Shown: one piece after another, positions 1 through 11,200 of the stretch | How positions within the stretch are numbered: position 1 is the stretch's first letter | How the letters are laid out: each line of letters starts with the position of its first letter | Assembly (NCBI GenBank): GCA_002633005.1 | Contig: NMRA01000134.1 | Span: 162,204-224,203 of the forward strand | Source of the DNA: Phoronis australis | Lineage: Eukaryota > Phoronida > Phoronidae | DNA length: 62,000 bases | Reading direction: 5' to 3' | Notes under the pieces: model-generated | Databases searched by the model: none | Told to the model about the DNA's origin: nothing | What the model saw: the letters and a program-made list of their open reading frames with translations, nothing else | Position numbers and translations under genes: made by a program

Positions 1-897
1 GCCCCCGTTATGGTATCCTAGGTCCGCCACGGCATTATACACATGTCGGCCTATGTTTAGCAGAGTGACAATGCACTGATGGCGAAAGCAAATTAATTTA
101 GTCAAAATTTAAAATTCAAGCTCATGAGACGGCCATTAAAATTTCTTTCAGTTTCAAAACCTGCATAGGGATATGTCTTGTTCACTGAAAGTGGTTATAA
201 ACCTTTGTACCATTGAAGAAATTTTCTTTTGGTTTGATAACTTACCTCTATGAAATTGTTCTCAATTTGCTCCTTACTTTGATGAGAAGTGATTTTTGAT
301 CTTCAAAACAACTGACGATTCATTGTTGTTCAAAAACAAGTTGAAGGAATAAAATGACCCACCGTGACATGTCAACTTGGAGGGCCTGATCTCAATCAAT
401 GATAAACTGTCAGTTCTTGTCACTCCCAGGAATCACACTTGTCTTGACTGAGGAACACTTTGAGACCAATTTCATCTAAATCAAAAGTTCGTTTTTGTGC
501 TGGATGGTAGACTGATAGGGATGTACTTGTCTTTTAGTGATCTATGAGAAAAGTTTTCTCAGAATTTTGTAAAACTGTAATTGTGCAAGTAGTACTTGTT
601 GTGTAAATGTATCCATTTGGGAATAAACAGGAGAAATGTATGTTCTTTTATTCGGAAAACTTCCTGCAAAATCAGCACTCCTTTTAAAGCTCCATACAAG
701 GTCTTGGGGTGGTTTGGGGCGGAACTCTTTTGTTTTGTTTTATTTTTTTAATACTACAAGTTAGCGTTCCTAATTTAATACAAATGATTAAACCATGTAC
801 CAAATACCAGTAAGTCAAAAAACAATAGCCAATAGTCGCTTCAAGAAACGGGCCTCTGCTCTAGCTTATAATTTCAAATCTTACTTTAAAATGTTGG
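1..897. other. Non-coding sequence, no gene seen
   Basis: AT-rich sequence with stops in all frames and no recognisable protein, RNA gene or clear repeat structure. It may be intron or intergenic DNA continuing from outside the window. Confidence 0.5.
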
Positions 898-924
898 TCA
901 TTTTTTTCGTTTTACTTGGTTGGT

Positions 925-1170
925 GATATTATGGTTTAAGCAGATGAGTATCCAATTCGAGTTCGCACTTGATGACATCGAGATTCGAATTACAAAATTG
1001 CAAGAAATTCGAGATTTCCGGAGTGAAAACTTGATGCTGGGAGCAACACAATCATCCACAATATATGCAAGCACAGACATGTAACAACAATTTTGAGTAG
1101 GTAGTTTATTAGAACGGAAAGTGACAAAAATATTTTCGAGTAAAAAGATTAGACCTCGGGCCATGGAAAC
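925..1170 (+). repeat. Dispersed repeat, copy 1 (partner at 22605-22870)
   Basis: This stretch aligns by eye with 22605-22870 in the same orientation. Shared landmarks in order are a tatggttta start, an agattcgaa segment, a cgagattt segment, an aaaatattt/cgagta segment and an aagattagac end. Identity is only moderate, so both are old copies. The class is unknown: I see no coding potential and no obvious terminal inverted repeats. Confidence 0.55.
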
Positions 1171-2634
1171 GTAACCTAATTAATAACGTTGGTTTTATGT
1201 CCAAAATCTACTTCCGATCGCTTTCTACTTTCAGAAAATGTATGAATTATAAATATTTAGAGATGTGTGGCAAATTACGTACACTTGGTCATAAAAGTTA
1301 ACGTGTCTTGTAAACACCAACAGAGGCGTCTCTCCGAGAATCCAGGCGTCGTATGCTGAGGAGCTTAGGAGTCTGCTTCTATGCTCAATCACTCTTGTGT
1401 TGTTACAGCGCTACTGGGATTGGATATTTTATATTGGGCTCCAGAGTAATTAACCCCTATGTTTGTGCTTTGAAATCCAAATTTGGAGTCGAACCGTCAG
1501 CATCTATGCTTGCGAATGCTTTTATGTGATATCGAAGATTTGAAAGGTTGCCTAAGTATCTTGCTTGGTACAAAAGAGTTTTGTCCGGTGTCCCTTTCAG
1601 TGTAGTTAATCCCAAAATCAAACATCAAATTAAAGTCCCTCATGTTTGAGTCCCTTTCGAATTGCATGTTGACTTTTCCTCACACATATACAGTCCTGTG
1701 GACGTAGTAACTGGCATGTTGACTAATCCTTGCATATACATAGTCCTTTACATGTACGTAGTGAATGTTTTAGTCTCGAGACACGGGAAGTATGCAACGG
1801 AAAGGATTCCACTCGTTAGTTCTTTAGCTGACCACAATCATACTAACTTACAATTTCAAGCTTCAATGCGACTTGACTGAGTGGTTTAAATCTTCAGGAC
1901 GTCTAAGGACACTGACAAACGTGGCCTAAAAAGGTAAGTGAACAATGATAAAATGTTAGTTTCCTATTAAATTTTCTCACAGAAATACACAAAACTTGGA
2001 AATCCCCTATACTGTTGTGATCAAATACATTCAACCTAATTTCGTGTTAGGCTGGTGTCCTGTTAAAGTCATATGATCCGTTTGTAGACGTTTTAAAAAC
2101 ATCGTGAATCTGCATAAAAACCATTGAAACATAATCTCTGACACTTAATTAGAATTTTTCGTTAAGTATGGTAAAATTCAGTGATGGAGTCAGCAGTACT
2201 CAGTACGGTGATGCCACATCGCCACTTCTTGCAATCCAGGTGTCATGGGATTGAGTAGATGAGCTTCCAGCCAGATGAGGAAGCATAATTTAAAAGCAAG
2301 TAAGCGCTATAACATCCCACTGAAAATCCCTCTACCTAAATAGAAACAAATTTGGCATGATAAGCACTTGTTAATTGTCAAAAAGCTTTTCCAGTTGACA
2401 AGATTGTGTGAAACGGCGCTGAGTGACGCATCATGTTGTAGGTCTGGGCCTTCTTCTGCACGGCGGTCGATTGCAAATGACAGTTTTCGTTCATAATTTC
2501 TTTCCGACTACCATCTTTCTTATGTAAGCTACATACTTATTAAGGGTAAGTGCCCGTCAGATTTGAAAAGACTACTTAATTGACCAATTTCGAAGTCGTA
2601 TTATCCTCAAATTAAGTGATTGAATTGATTTACA
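1171..2634. other. Non-coding sequence upstream of the 2702 gene
   Basis: No convincing coding region. The last part probably contains the upstream intron of the gene at 2702, because a pyrimidine-poor but plausible acceptor (atttacag at about 2628-2635) precedes the start codon by about 67 bases. I could not place the upstream non-coding exon or promoter. Confidence 0.4.
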
Positions 2635-2701
2635 GGTGCCTGCATATGTGAAAGGAAAATTTGATTATCGAGAGGTTTCTTGAGAAAACAGAAAAATTAA
2701 T

Positions 2702-3655
2702 ATGGAAGATAGTGAAAGTGAATATGACAGTGATTATAAAGAGTTTATTGAAGGTAATTTTAATTATTTTTTAATTTAAATTGCTTCTATGCATTCTCTG
2801 TACAATGCCGACGTGGTATTGCTGTGAATTTCTTTGAAGCTTCGCTTTATCGTCGACAGGGCAAAGAAATGTGTTCATCCTTTCACGACAGTGATCAGGA
2901 AAGTAAATTACCGGGTATTGTGCACTTTTTTCTTATTGTTGGAAATAATTGAGTTGTATTTCGAGGCAATGTCATTATCCATGAGGCTGTTAGTATGCAA
3001 TATATTCACTTTTACCCAGGTCACGTAGTTTTTCAGACCCCATAATGTGATGATGAGCTTTCCTCTTTGACCACTGAACTTGTGGACACTATGGAATTAC
3101 CGTGTGTTCAAAGCTTCAACCGCATATTTCACGGCTTCCTCACAACTCAGGAAGGAAACAGCGTGCTCATGTCTGTGCACCCGAATTGCCGCGAGTCATA
3201 TTTTGTTAGCCACACAGGAATTTCCGTTGATTTTACTGTATTTGAATATTTCAGAACTTGATCAAAAGTTGTCTTCAATTACCGTTGGTGAAAATTTTGA
3301 AAGGTACCTCGATCCGCGCTTCGTTGATCCTGAACTGAGAATGTCACCAAATTGTGAACAACATGAGGACTGGATGAAGAACGCTCAGGACGAGATCAAT
3401 CAGAGACAAAACGACTTTGAAATGTGGAGGGAAGGATTTAGAATGCGTAAACGAGATGCTCGGCGTAGATGGGACAAATTAAAACTAGGCAAAGCCAAAA
3501 ACGATTTGTCAAAACTGACGAAGGATGCTAAAAATCTTCAGTCTATGGGTCAAAGAAAAACAAAGGAAATTAGAAAGACTATGAACTCCAATTTATTACA
3601 AGTCCAACGGAGTACTAAAGGAAAAAAGACTAAGACTCGGATAAAAGAAAGTTGA
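2702..3655 (+). CDS. Two-exon gene for an uncharacterised charged 150-residue protein
   Basis: Exon 1 is 2702-2753 and exon 2 is 3255-3655; the 501-bp intron has GT and AG ends, with tatttcag at the acceptor. Exons of 52 and 401 nt sum to exactly 151 codons, and the frame continues across the junction, which supports the model. The first ~20 residues are very acidic (MEDSESEYDSDYKEF). The middle, about residues 45-85, is rich in Glu, Gln, Arg and Trp and looks helical (EDWMKNAQDE, then RMRKRDARRRWDKL). The tail is lysine- and arginine-rich and could be a nuclear or nucleic-acid-binding signal. There is no signal peptide, membrane segment or zinc ligand pattern. I do not recognise the family. 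It could be a small host nuclear protein or a transposon accessory protein. Confidence 0.6.
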
Positions 3656-4501
3656 ATTTATGTTTGTCTATCTACATTTGTTAGTTATCAATTAGAATTT
3701 TAATGAAGTTTAGGTTATCGAATGATTCCATCTTAGCACGTTATAGTGCACATTGTGTTTTTCGTCAGCGGCGGCCATTTTACTGAAAGAATCTCCGAAA
3801 TAAGCTACCAACCGAAGTAACTGGCTCAGTTAGTTAAAGCAAAAAAATTATCAAGAAGTTATTCAAGCTGACATGTTGTGGGCGGAAAGCTGACAGGCCT
3901 ACGGGTACTGCCCTTCAAGATAAGTTATTTTTACTACCTTGCACTATTTTAGTGGAATCTTTCACTGTTCCCGACAAGGTAACAAAATTATAGAAAATTT
4001 AACGTGGCTTCCGCAAACTTAGACAACCTCCTTCGACCGGAAGAAAAGTCTTTGAAGAAGCACAGACGCAGACACAGTGGTCACTAACCATGGATAACGG
4101 CTCGTGAACAACGTTCGAAATANCCGGTGCCCGTGGATTTGCGGCCTGGCAAGTAACTTTTAAAAGTTAACTTGGCACCCGGGGGCCAGTAAGTTTTCAA
4201 ACTGGCCCGGCGGCCAGCACATTTATTTGCTGATGTTCGAACACTGGCTCGCGAAAGGATCATACCAGCCGCTGATGTCACATACAACATGTGGACCCGT
4301 CTGCTTTGTGCCGAGAAAGTTTCAGCAGATTCAACAATGTTAGTGCAGTTGATCGAGCCTTTTTAGTCTCCAATGCCAAGCTGCACGAAACAGGCCCAAG
4401 CAGGGACTTAACTATGTGCCCTAAATTTTCAGCGCACTCGTAAACTTTGTTTACTCACTAATGCTATATGAGCGCGCTCATTCGATACACTAGTCAATAT
4501 T
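3656..4501. other. 3' flank of the small gene, non-coding
   Basis: Downstream of the stop at 3655 I see no further gene. Position 4123 is a single N. The sequence just after it has several ggcc/ccgg-rich blocks but no open frame worth calling. No clear AATAAA close to the stop was found; the nearest obvious one is near 4917. Confidence 0.4.
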
Positions 4502-4529
4502 CGGTATATATATATATATATATATATAT

Positions 4530-4565
<36 letters not shown>
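4502..4565. repeat. Compound microsatellite (TA)n(TG)n
   Basis: An uninterrupted TA run passes directly into a TG run and stops at a single N (4566). The N probably marks an assembly join at a length that could not be resolved. Confidence 0.95.
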
Positions 4566-4569
4566 NATC

Positions 4570-5235
4570 AGATGTCATCTATGACACCGTGCAAAAGTTA
4601 GAGTTGTATGGAAGTAGTGCTGATATATTTTACACTAGATTTTATTTTGTTACTTGATCTCTTATGATTATTTTCACATGTGTTGAAATTCAGTTATTCC
4701 TCGTGGTAGAAATTTGTAACATTTGCATTTTTTGTATTCATTTATGATGTTCATTTCGTGCTAAGTGATGTTGCTGTTTTCACAACAGTCTCTTATTGCA
4801 TGCAAACACGTCATATGAACTGGCTAAATCTTCCATTCTAGTAATTTACTATTTAAATCTGAACACTGCTATTTAAAGCAGCATTGGTGGCATTTCGTAT
4901 GTTTATCGTTATAAAAAATAAAGTTTTGAATAAAAATTACTCATTTGTTTTTTTTTTTCTGGCTACTATATGAACTCCTGTTTTTTGTTGCTGGAAAGTC
5001 CATTCCATATTATTTACTTGTACATTTACCAGCGCAATCCGTTTTGAAACCAAACTTTACACTACATAACTGGATTTAGGCTTCCCTTTCGCACACGATA
5101 AAAATGGCATTGACATGTCGTTTTCAGTTCCTGAAATCCTTAGCCATTTCTGATACCTACTACCGATTCAGGAATGATAAAATTTCGTTCCATATTATTT
5201 ATCTGTACACGCACAATCTGTTTTGAAACCAAACA
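4570..5235. other. Non-coding AT-rich sequence
   Basis: No gene seen. The segments around 4990-5050 and 5180-5235 resemble each other (attccatattatttacttgtac / gttccatattatttatctgtac, each followed by a gttttgaaaccaaac block), so this is a diverged direct repeat of about 190-bp period that runs into the short transposon at 5236. Confidence 0.5.
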
Positions 5236-5363
5236 CAGGGGCAGATCCAGGTTTTATTTAAAAAAGGGGTCCAAGTCAACAATTCGAAAATTCTAGATTT
5301 TACATATTTAAAATCAAGGGAAAAAGGGATCCGAAACTCTTTGACCCCCCTGGATCCGCCTAT
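5236..5363. mobile_element. Short non-autonomous DNA element, CAGGGGC family, copy 1
   Basis: This 128-bp element starts caggggcagatccagg and ends cctggatccgcctat, so its ends are inverted repeats. The interior aligns with 32085-32247 (shared gtccaag, aattcgaaa/aatttgaaa, ttctagatt). Terminal CAGGGGC-type ends are typical of hAT-like non-autonomous elements, but the superfamily is an inference. No coding capacity. Confidence 0.7.
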
Positions 5364-7065
5364 CAATCCTTGACGGTACGCTGCATAGATGGATATAGGG
5401 GGTCCGGGGGGCCCGGGCTCTCTCATCCTGCACACAATAAAAATAGGGCTGACCTTTCGTTTTCAGGGATCTCATGAGGGTTGTCCTACAAAAATTGACG
5501 TCATGCCCCTCGCAAGGCTATTATGAAGGTTTATCCTTCAGAAACTGAGGTCGGGGCCCCCATCATCTTAACTCAACGGATCCGTCTATTGGTACGAGTT
5601 CTTTTTTTTAATAAATGTGATACCTTCAACACAGCATAAATTAAAAACAGCAATATAATGTTAAAAAGATCTAGTACAACCTTAACCTAGCAGCATCTCA
5701 TGAAGTGCTCTATGTGCAATAATTTCAGAATTCATTTTTTAGCAAAATACATGACCGGCTGCTTCTTGTTGCACTCCTAGGAATGAACATAATCATTCCG
5801 GGATAAATCTTCCTCATTAGGGCTTGCAAATCGTACTACAGACCACGAAACTTTAAGTGACTGCTTTTTACATTTCTGGCCGCAAACCCGTTTTCAACAC
5901 CCTGTTGGACACTGGTTTTTTCAGAAAATTCGTTCGAAAACAGCATTTGTGATATCTAGGTCACACTGTTTGTGACCTCCGCTATCGGCAAACAAGGGAA
6001 CTGAATTATGCTCTCCACAGATTTGATTTGAAAATGGGTTTGGGCTCAAAAATTGCCTTCCAGGCGATTGGCTGTGTACCATCAACATGGGCAAACTTCA
6101 AACTTCAATGGACACAGAAAAATCATCACCAATCTTTCCAATATTCAGCATAATGAATCCTTAGATCTATGTTTTTCTCGCTAGCTATCGGTAAATTGCA
6201 GAGTTGTCTCCCCTAAATCAAAATTCCTCGGAAAACCCCTTCTGCGCATGCGCACTGCCCATGTCAGATATTTCTGGCGTTGCAATTGTGCTGTGAAAAT
6301 AAAAAGCAACACAAACACGGCCTTTACGGAATCATCCAAAGTCTCGCACATTTCGGTCACTTCTAATGTACGAGAATCACCCGCGACTGCTTCGTCAGCA
6401 TTACTTTATCAACATTCTTATAATCTGCCAATCCAGGTTCGATGCGCCCTCATCCATGAAACACTGAGTAATACGGATTGTTTTTTTAAATCGCACGCGA
6501 ATGAAGCTCGACTTGACCGGTACAAAACCGGAGATGTGTTTACACTCATTTTAGCATTAATTGTCGGACCACCAAACTCTTTGTTAGTTCGAGATTAAGT
6601 CATTGAAAAATTCCAAAACTAACAAAATGCACACGATCTCGAGAACACACGGGATAGCCACCAACTGGGGAATCCTGTTAAGAGTCGCCGCAGATGGAAA
6701 GCAGCGAGCTCACCTGCGTGCCTCAAGTGAACGATAAATGAGCTGACAGCCCACGCCTAGGCGAGTTCCTGAAATTGTCGCCATTTTCACACCAGGACAC
6801 GAGTAGTCTCCTCAGCTACCGTTCATTAATTTAAGCAGGTAGCTCAGCTCGCCGACTTGGCCCTTTTACACCAGTTTCGCAGTACAGGATTTGTTCCAAC
6901 AAGTGTCCATTTACCCCTTCTCAATGATGCGGATTCAGTTGAACCAATATTCCAGGGTCCTGGAGACTTAGCCTCAGAAGTATTAAGTTGCCCCTTACCA
7001 TCTGTTTGTTAACAATAGGTACAGCCAACTTCTACTACTTGGAAGAAACTGACAAGCAAAGTCAC
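5364..7065. other. Intergenic sequence downstream of the dehydrogenase gene
   Basis: No supported coding region. The open stretch at 6248-6598 has no recognisable domain and is not framed by convincing splice sites. The part from about 6600 to 7060 is somewhat more GC-rich but shows no promoter or RNA gene that I can name. Confidence 0.4.
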
Positions 7066-7080
7066 AAGGTAATCAACAAG

Positions 7081-7086
7081 TTTATT
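7081..7086 (-). terminator. Candidate polyadenylation signal of the dehydrogenase gene
   Basis: Plus-strand tttatt reads AATAAA on the minus strand, about 1.16 kb after the stop codon. It is a good candidate, but AATAAA is common in AT-rich DNA. Confidence 0.4.
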
Positions 7087-7344
7087 TGAAATAAAGAGTG
7101 TCGAGTATATAGACATATATTCATAAGTACACATCAATCTGAGAGAACACAACATCTAGTGATCAATAATTGCACACTGGCAGTCATCAATTCCATAAAT
7201 TAAACTAGCACTCCACAAGGAACTGCCACCTACCATCCTATGGCGAGCATCACTCAGAAATCTTGGTTGGCAAAAACGTGTGGGTGGAACCAGTGTTTAA
7301 CACACAGTATGCTTTTCAAGCGTTATGGGCAATCACAAGGGTAT

Positions 7345-7429
7345 TTTTTCACCATAGCTTTAACTCAATTTTCTGAGGAAGCATTACTTTTTTTTCACCA
7401 TAGCCACTCCATTTTCTGAGGAAGCATTA
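7345..7429. repeat. Short direct repeat in the putative 3' UTR
   Basis: Two adjacent copies share tttttcaccatagc and ttttctgaggaagcatta. It is a local duplication with no other visible role. Confidence 0.75.
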
Positions 7430-8249
7430 AATATCTCAATTAACAATATTGATCTGGGTGAAATATCTCATTTTCCCTGCATCTGTTAAATAATGTAAAA
7501 TAAACTACACATCATAAAAATTGTAACAATCATTTCAATAAATCATTTTAAAGCTTCAACTCAACTCTGAGCATTTCACTCCATTACTGTCACCTTTTCA
7601 GGTCTTTTCCTTTCACAAGTTTCCAACAGAGCATTCTGGGAAGACTTGTCCTCAAAAGTATCTAATGCTTCTTACACTCATCAACAACTGGTCTGGTTCA
7701 GGAAAAAACACTTATTAACAAAGAACTAGAGTTTTACCAATAACATAAATGAAGACAGTTGTGTCCAGTTCATTCTAAGAAGTTATATCAATGGCACAAT
7801 CCACACCTCAGAAGCCCTTTTGACAAACAGTTATAGCCATAGCTTGAAATTAGTCAGCTGATTCATTTAACAAGTTGAACAGTGGACATTAATTATTTCA
7901 AAAAACGAAACTTAGTCTTCAAGTTCTTCAAAACTTTACAGTGACTGAGCAAAGAGCCACCAAACTTGGCTGCAAGATCCACTCAAAAAGCGACCAATCA
8001 TATCGCTTGGAAGTTTGAAGTTTACTTGAAATATGCTGAGATTGGTCAATTTTTGAGTTGCGTTTTTGAGCCTTGGTTGACCAAGGGTCACATAACCAGG
8101 TAAACAAAAACACAACTTTTTATCAAAATGAAACCACTTGAGGCATAGCTGGAAAGTTGGGCCCGGGGTACAAGACTACAGGACTTCCTGCTTGGTCACT
8201 GCTCATAAATGTCATGAGGCAATACTAGACAACAAACATTTAAAGGTAT

Positions 8250-11200
8250 CTAGGCCTCGGCAGGCAGACCCGTCCACTCCAGGCTCAACCTCCACAATTT
8301 CTCTGCGTCCTCTTCATTTCGAGCCAGCTGAGTGGGTTGTCTCACTTTACAGTCCCTGTAAAGACAAACACTCCAAACTACCAAAGTTTTCATACCAGCA
8401 AGCTACTTTAAATCTTTATTTGACCTTGTTGTTAATTCATCAAGCCAACAGTTGCATAGCATGACCCAGCCAGTTATTCTCTCAGTTATGAAAAATTACA
8501 ATTTTTTCCCTTGTCACACTTTGTCTGTGGAATTACGTGACTAGACTTACTAGCAGTCAGATTGACCCCTATGGGTTGACCTCTATGGATTAAATCAACA
8601 TTGAGTGAACATGCAGATAATACAATAGGTTTGTGAAGTGTTGAAATGCACCCATGTCAGGACTGCAGGGCTACTCAAAACATGCCTCGCAGCTTTCCAC
8701 GCCTAGGTTAGAAAAAAATTTCACCCCAAACACACTATTCTGGGCATTGGCAAATACATCAGCAAATAGTGTGAAAGACCATCAGTTATGACAAGGCTGG
8801 CCAACTCATCTTAGTTTGGGCCAGTCGACATTAATCTCGAGTAATGCTTTAATTTGTTTTCATAGTAAAAAACAAATGTTATCATAGCAAGAAACAGTTT
8901 GTTGGAGTAAGTCAACCTATTGATTTCCATGAGCAGAATGTAGGCAGCGAAGGAATGGTCTTTAAGCAGAAGTCAATGAAAGGATGGAATATCAGACTCC
9001 ATGGAACCTCGTAACATTACACAGCAGTATCAGACTCCATGGAACCTCATAGCATTACACAGCAGTATCAGACTCCATGGAACCTCATAGCATTACACAG
9101 CAGTATCAGAACGCTGGCACACCCATCTACCTGTCCCACTTCAAAAATAGACATTTAACATAAGTTGAATGAAATAAAGGTTTTCGTGTTGAAATATCAC
9201 AAGTGCATGAACTGTAGACCATGCCCTGAATGCATGAATTTTGATACAAGGCTTCAATTTTAAGTGGAAATACCGTCAGAAGATTTCCCACTTGCACCAG
9301 TTACATCGCAGCAAAATTATGATCTTGAATATGAGGTTAAAGTCATCAAATTTGTCTGGGGTTGGATTCACCTACACCGTGGTGGAAAATATGAACAAAC
9401 TTTGACAGAAGTTATTATGAACTTACTGAAAGTAGCTTCCTGTGTCTTTGACAACGTCAGGGGAAATGGAGCAGAAGATCTGTGTCTCTGCCCCCCTCTC
9501 TACGGACTTGGAGAATAGGCGGATAAAAAACGTGAGAATGGAACTTGTATGCTGCACTAAGTTTGTCTTTACGACACCAGGATGAACAGCATATGTTGTC
9601 ACTTCAGTTCCTAATAGACAAAACAAAAAGGTACATTAGCCACTAGCACCACCAGGTGATAAGATCCATAACTATCCTATTTGTTAAGCTTGCATTGAAC
9701 ACCAGTAATAGGTACATGGCCAGTGTCTAAGGTAAAAGTAAGCCTGGGGATGGTTGAACACTCTCACCTGGTATGCATAAGAGAATGAGTTGCTAATAAG
9801 CACGAGGAACACAGAGGCCGACTGGAGCGGGCACTAAAGTCTTACATATTACTATCACCTAAAATGCAAACTTTGTCTTCATTCTAACAAAAAATTTCAC
9901 CATATCCTAACATTTATGCAGCATAGTAGTGAATAAAAATGTTTAAAATTTGAAACACTTCCTATAGACAGATGGTTCACTTGGTGGTTTGACAAACATT
10001 AGGGCTTCGTATTGAGGCTCAAGATTTGATCGACAGGATGCATATCATAAACAAAGTGGGCGTGTTCAAAAAGCACTGATTTTCATATGTATTTGTAGAA
10101 TTTATTTAAAATCCTTGCATACTTCATTGATTGCATTGCCCATATTTTTAAAATGGCATTTTTTGAGAAATAGGGGTTTATGTGACCTTAAATGTGAAAG
10201 TGGTTGTTCTTTGAATACATCATCCTGGCAGCGTCCTCCTCCTGTTGACAAATTTGGAGAAAATAAATAAATAACACAGTGCTCTTGCACAAACATGTTT
10301 TGACAAGACTTGACCATCAGCAGTCTCTCAAGGGCTGAATCATTCAGAAATTCCCAGTAAATGTACTTCAGAACTCTTGATAGTTGTGTCATTACCTTGC
10401 AGTCTCTTGTTCAAGGCCTTGGTAAACAGAATATTTGCCAACTTGCTCTGTCCATACGCCGTCCATCCACCGTATCCTCCCTTCTCGTACTGAAGGTCAT
10501 CCCAATTCATCTTACCCACTGAAGTAGTGAGAACAATCTTATTAGTAAAATGCTTAATTAAAGATAGACTTCTTTATTACTTCAAAGATATACTACCATG
10601 GATAAACACTCAAAAATTAACACGCTGTAGAGTTGCAAGAGGTAAGACGTAACTATATTGCAAGTACAAGTACTAGGTGGAGTTTAAACACAACTGGATT
10701 ATGTGAACATTGAAAACCTTTGAAATCTGGCACTTCTTCGTTTTCTGCTGAAGACAGTGTCTACAGATGACATAGAAGATGTACATTTCTCAGACAAATG
10801 GGGGCCTTTGACACATTCTTTTCTCAATCGCTTTTGAACTCCTCAACTTCAAAAACAAGAGCAACGCGGAGCATTGAAATGTGCTCACAAATGCACTGCA
10901 CATGGTGTGCTTCTAGGGATGTTTATTTGTAACATAAAAAGACGGCACAAAATACGTTGAATCCATCCGAAAATGGGAACATGCCATCATTTCTTTAATA
11001 AAAAGCTATTTACCAAATTTCGTAAAAATCTGTCAATGGAAAAAAATGAAATTGCCACTACCGGTCACAGCGTTCGTCGGATCCATCTGAAAGTCGTCGT
11101 CATCTGTAGTTAATTTCATATGAATACACTTACTACATATAATAAAGATTCTGCAGTGGTTTTAGGAGATACAGCTATGAGCACACAACAAAATAAAGCT

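Larger units (their letters stand above)
7066..8249 (-). other. Probable 3' UTR of the dehydrogenase gene
   Basis: On the minus strand the stop codon at 8252-8250 is followed by about 1.2 kb without a splice signal that I trust, then AATAAA (plus-strand tttatt at 7081-7086). Cleavage would fall near 7060-7070. The extent is inferred from the polyadenylation signal alone. A direct repeat of about 45 bp lies inside it at 7345-7429. Confidence 0.45.
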
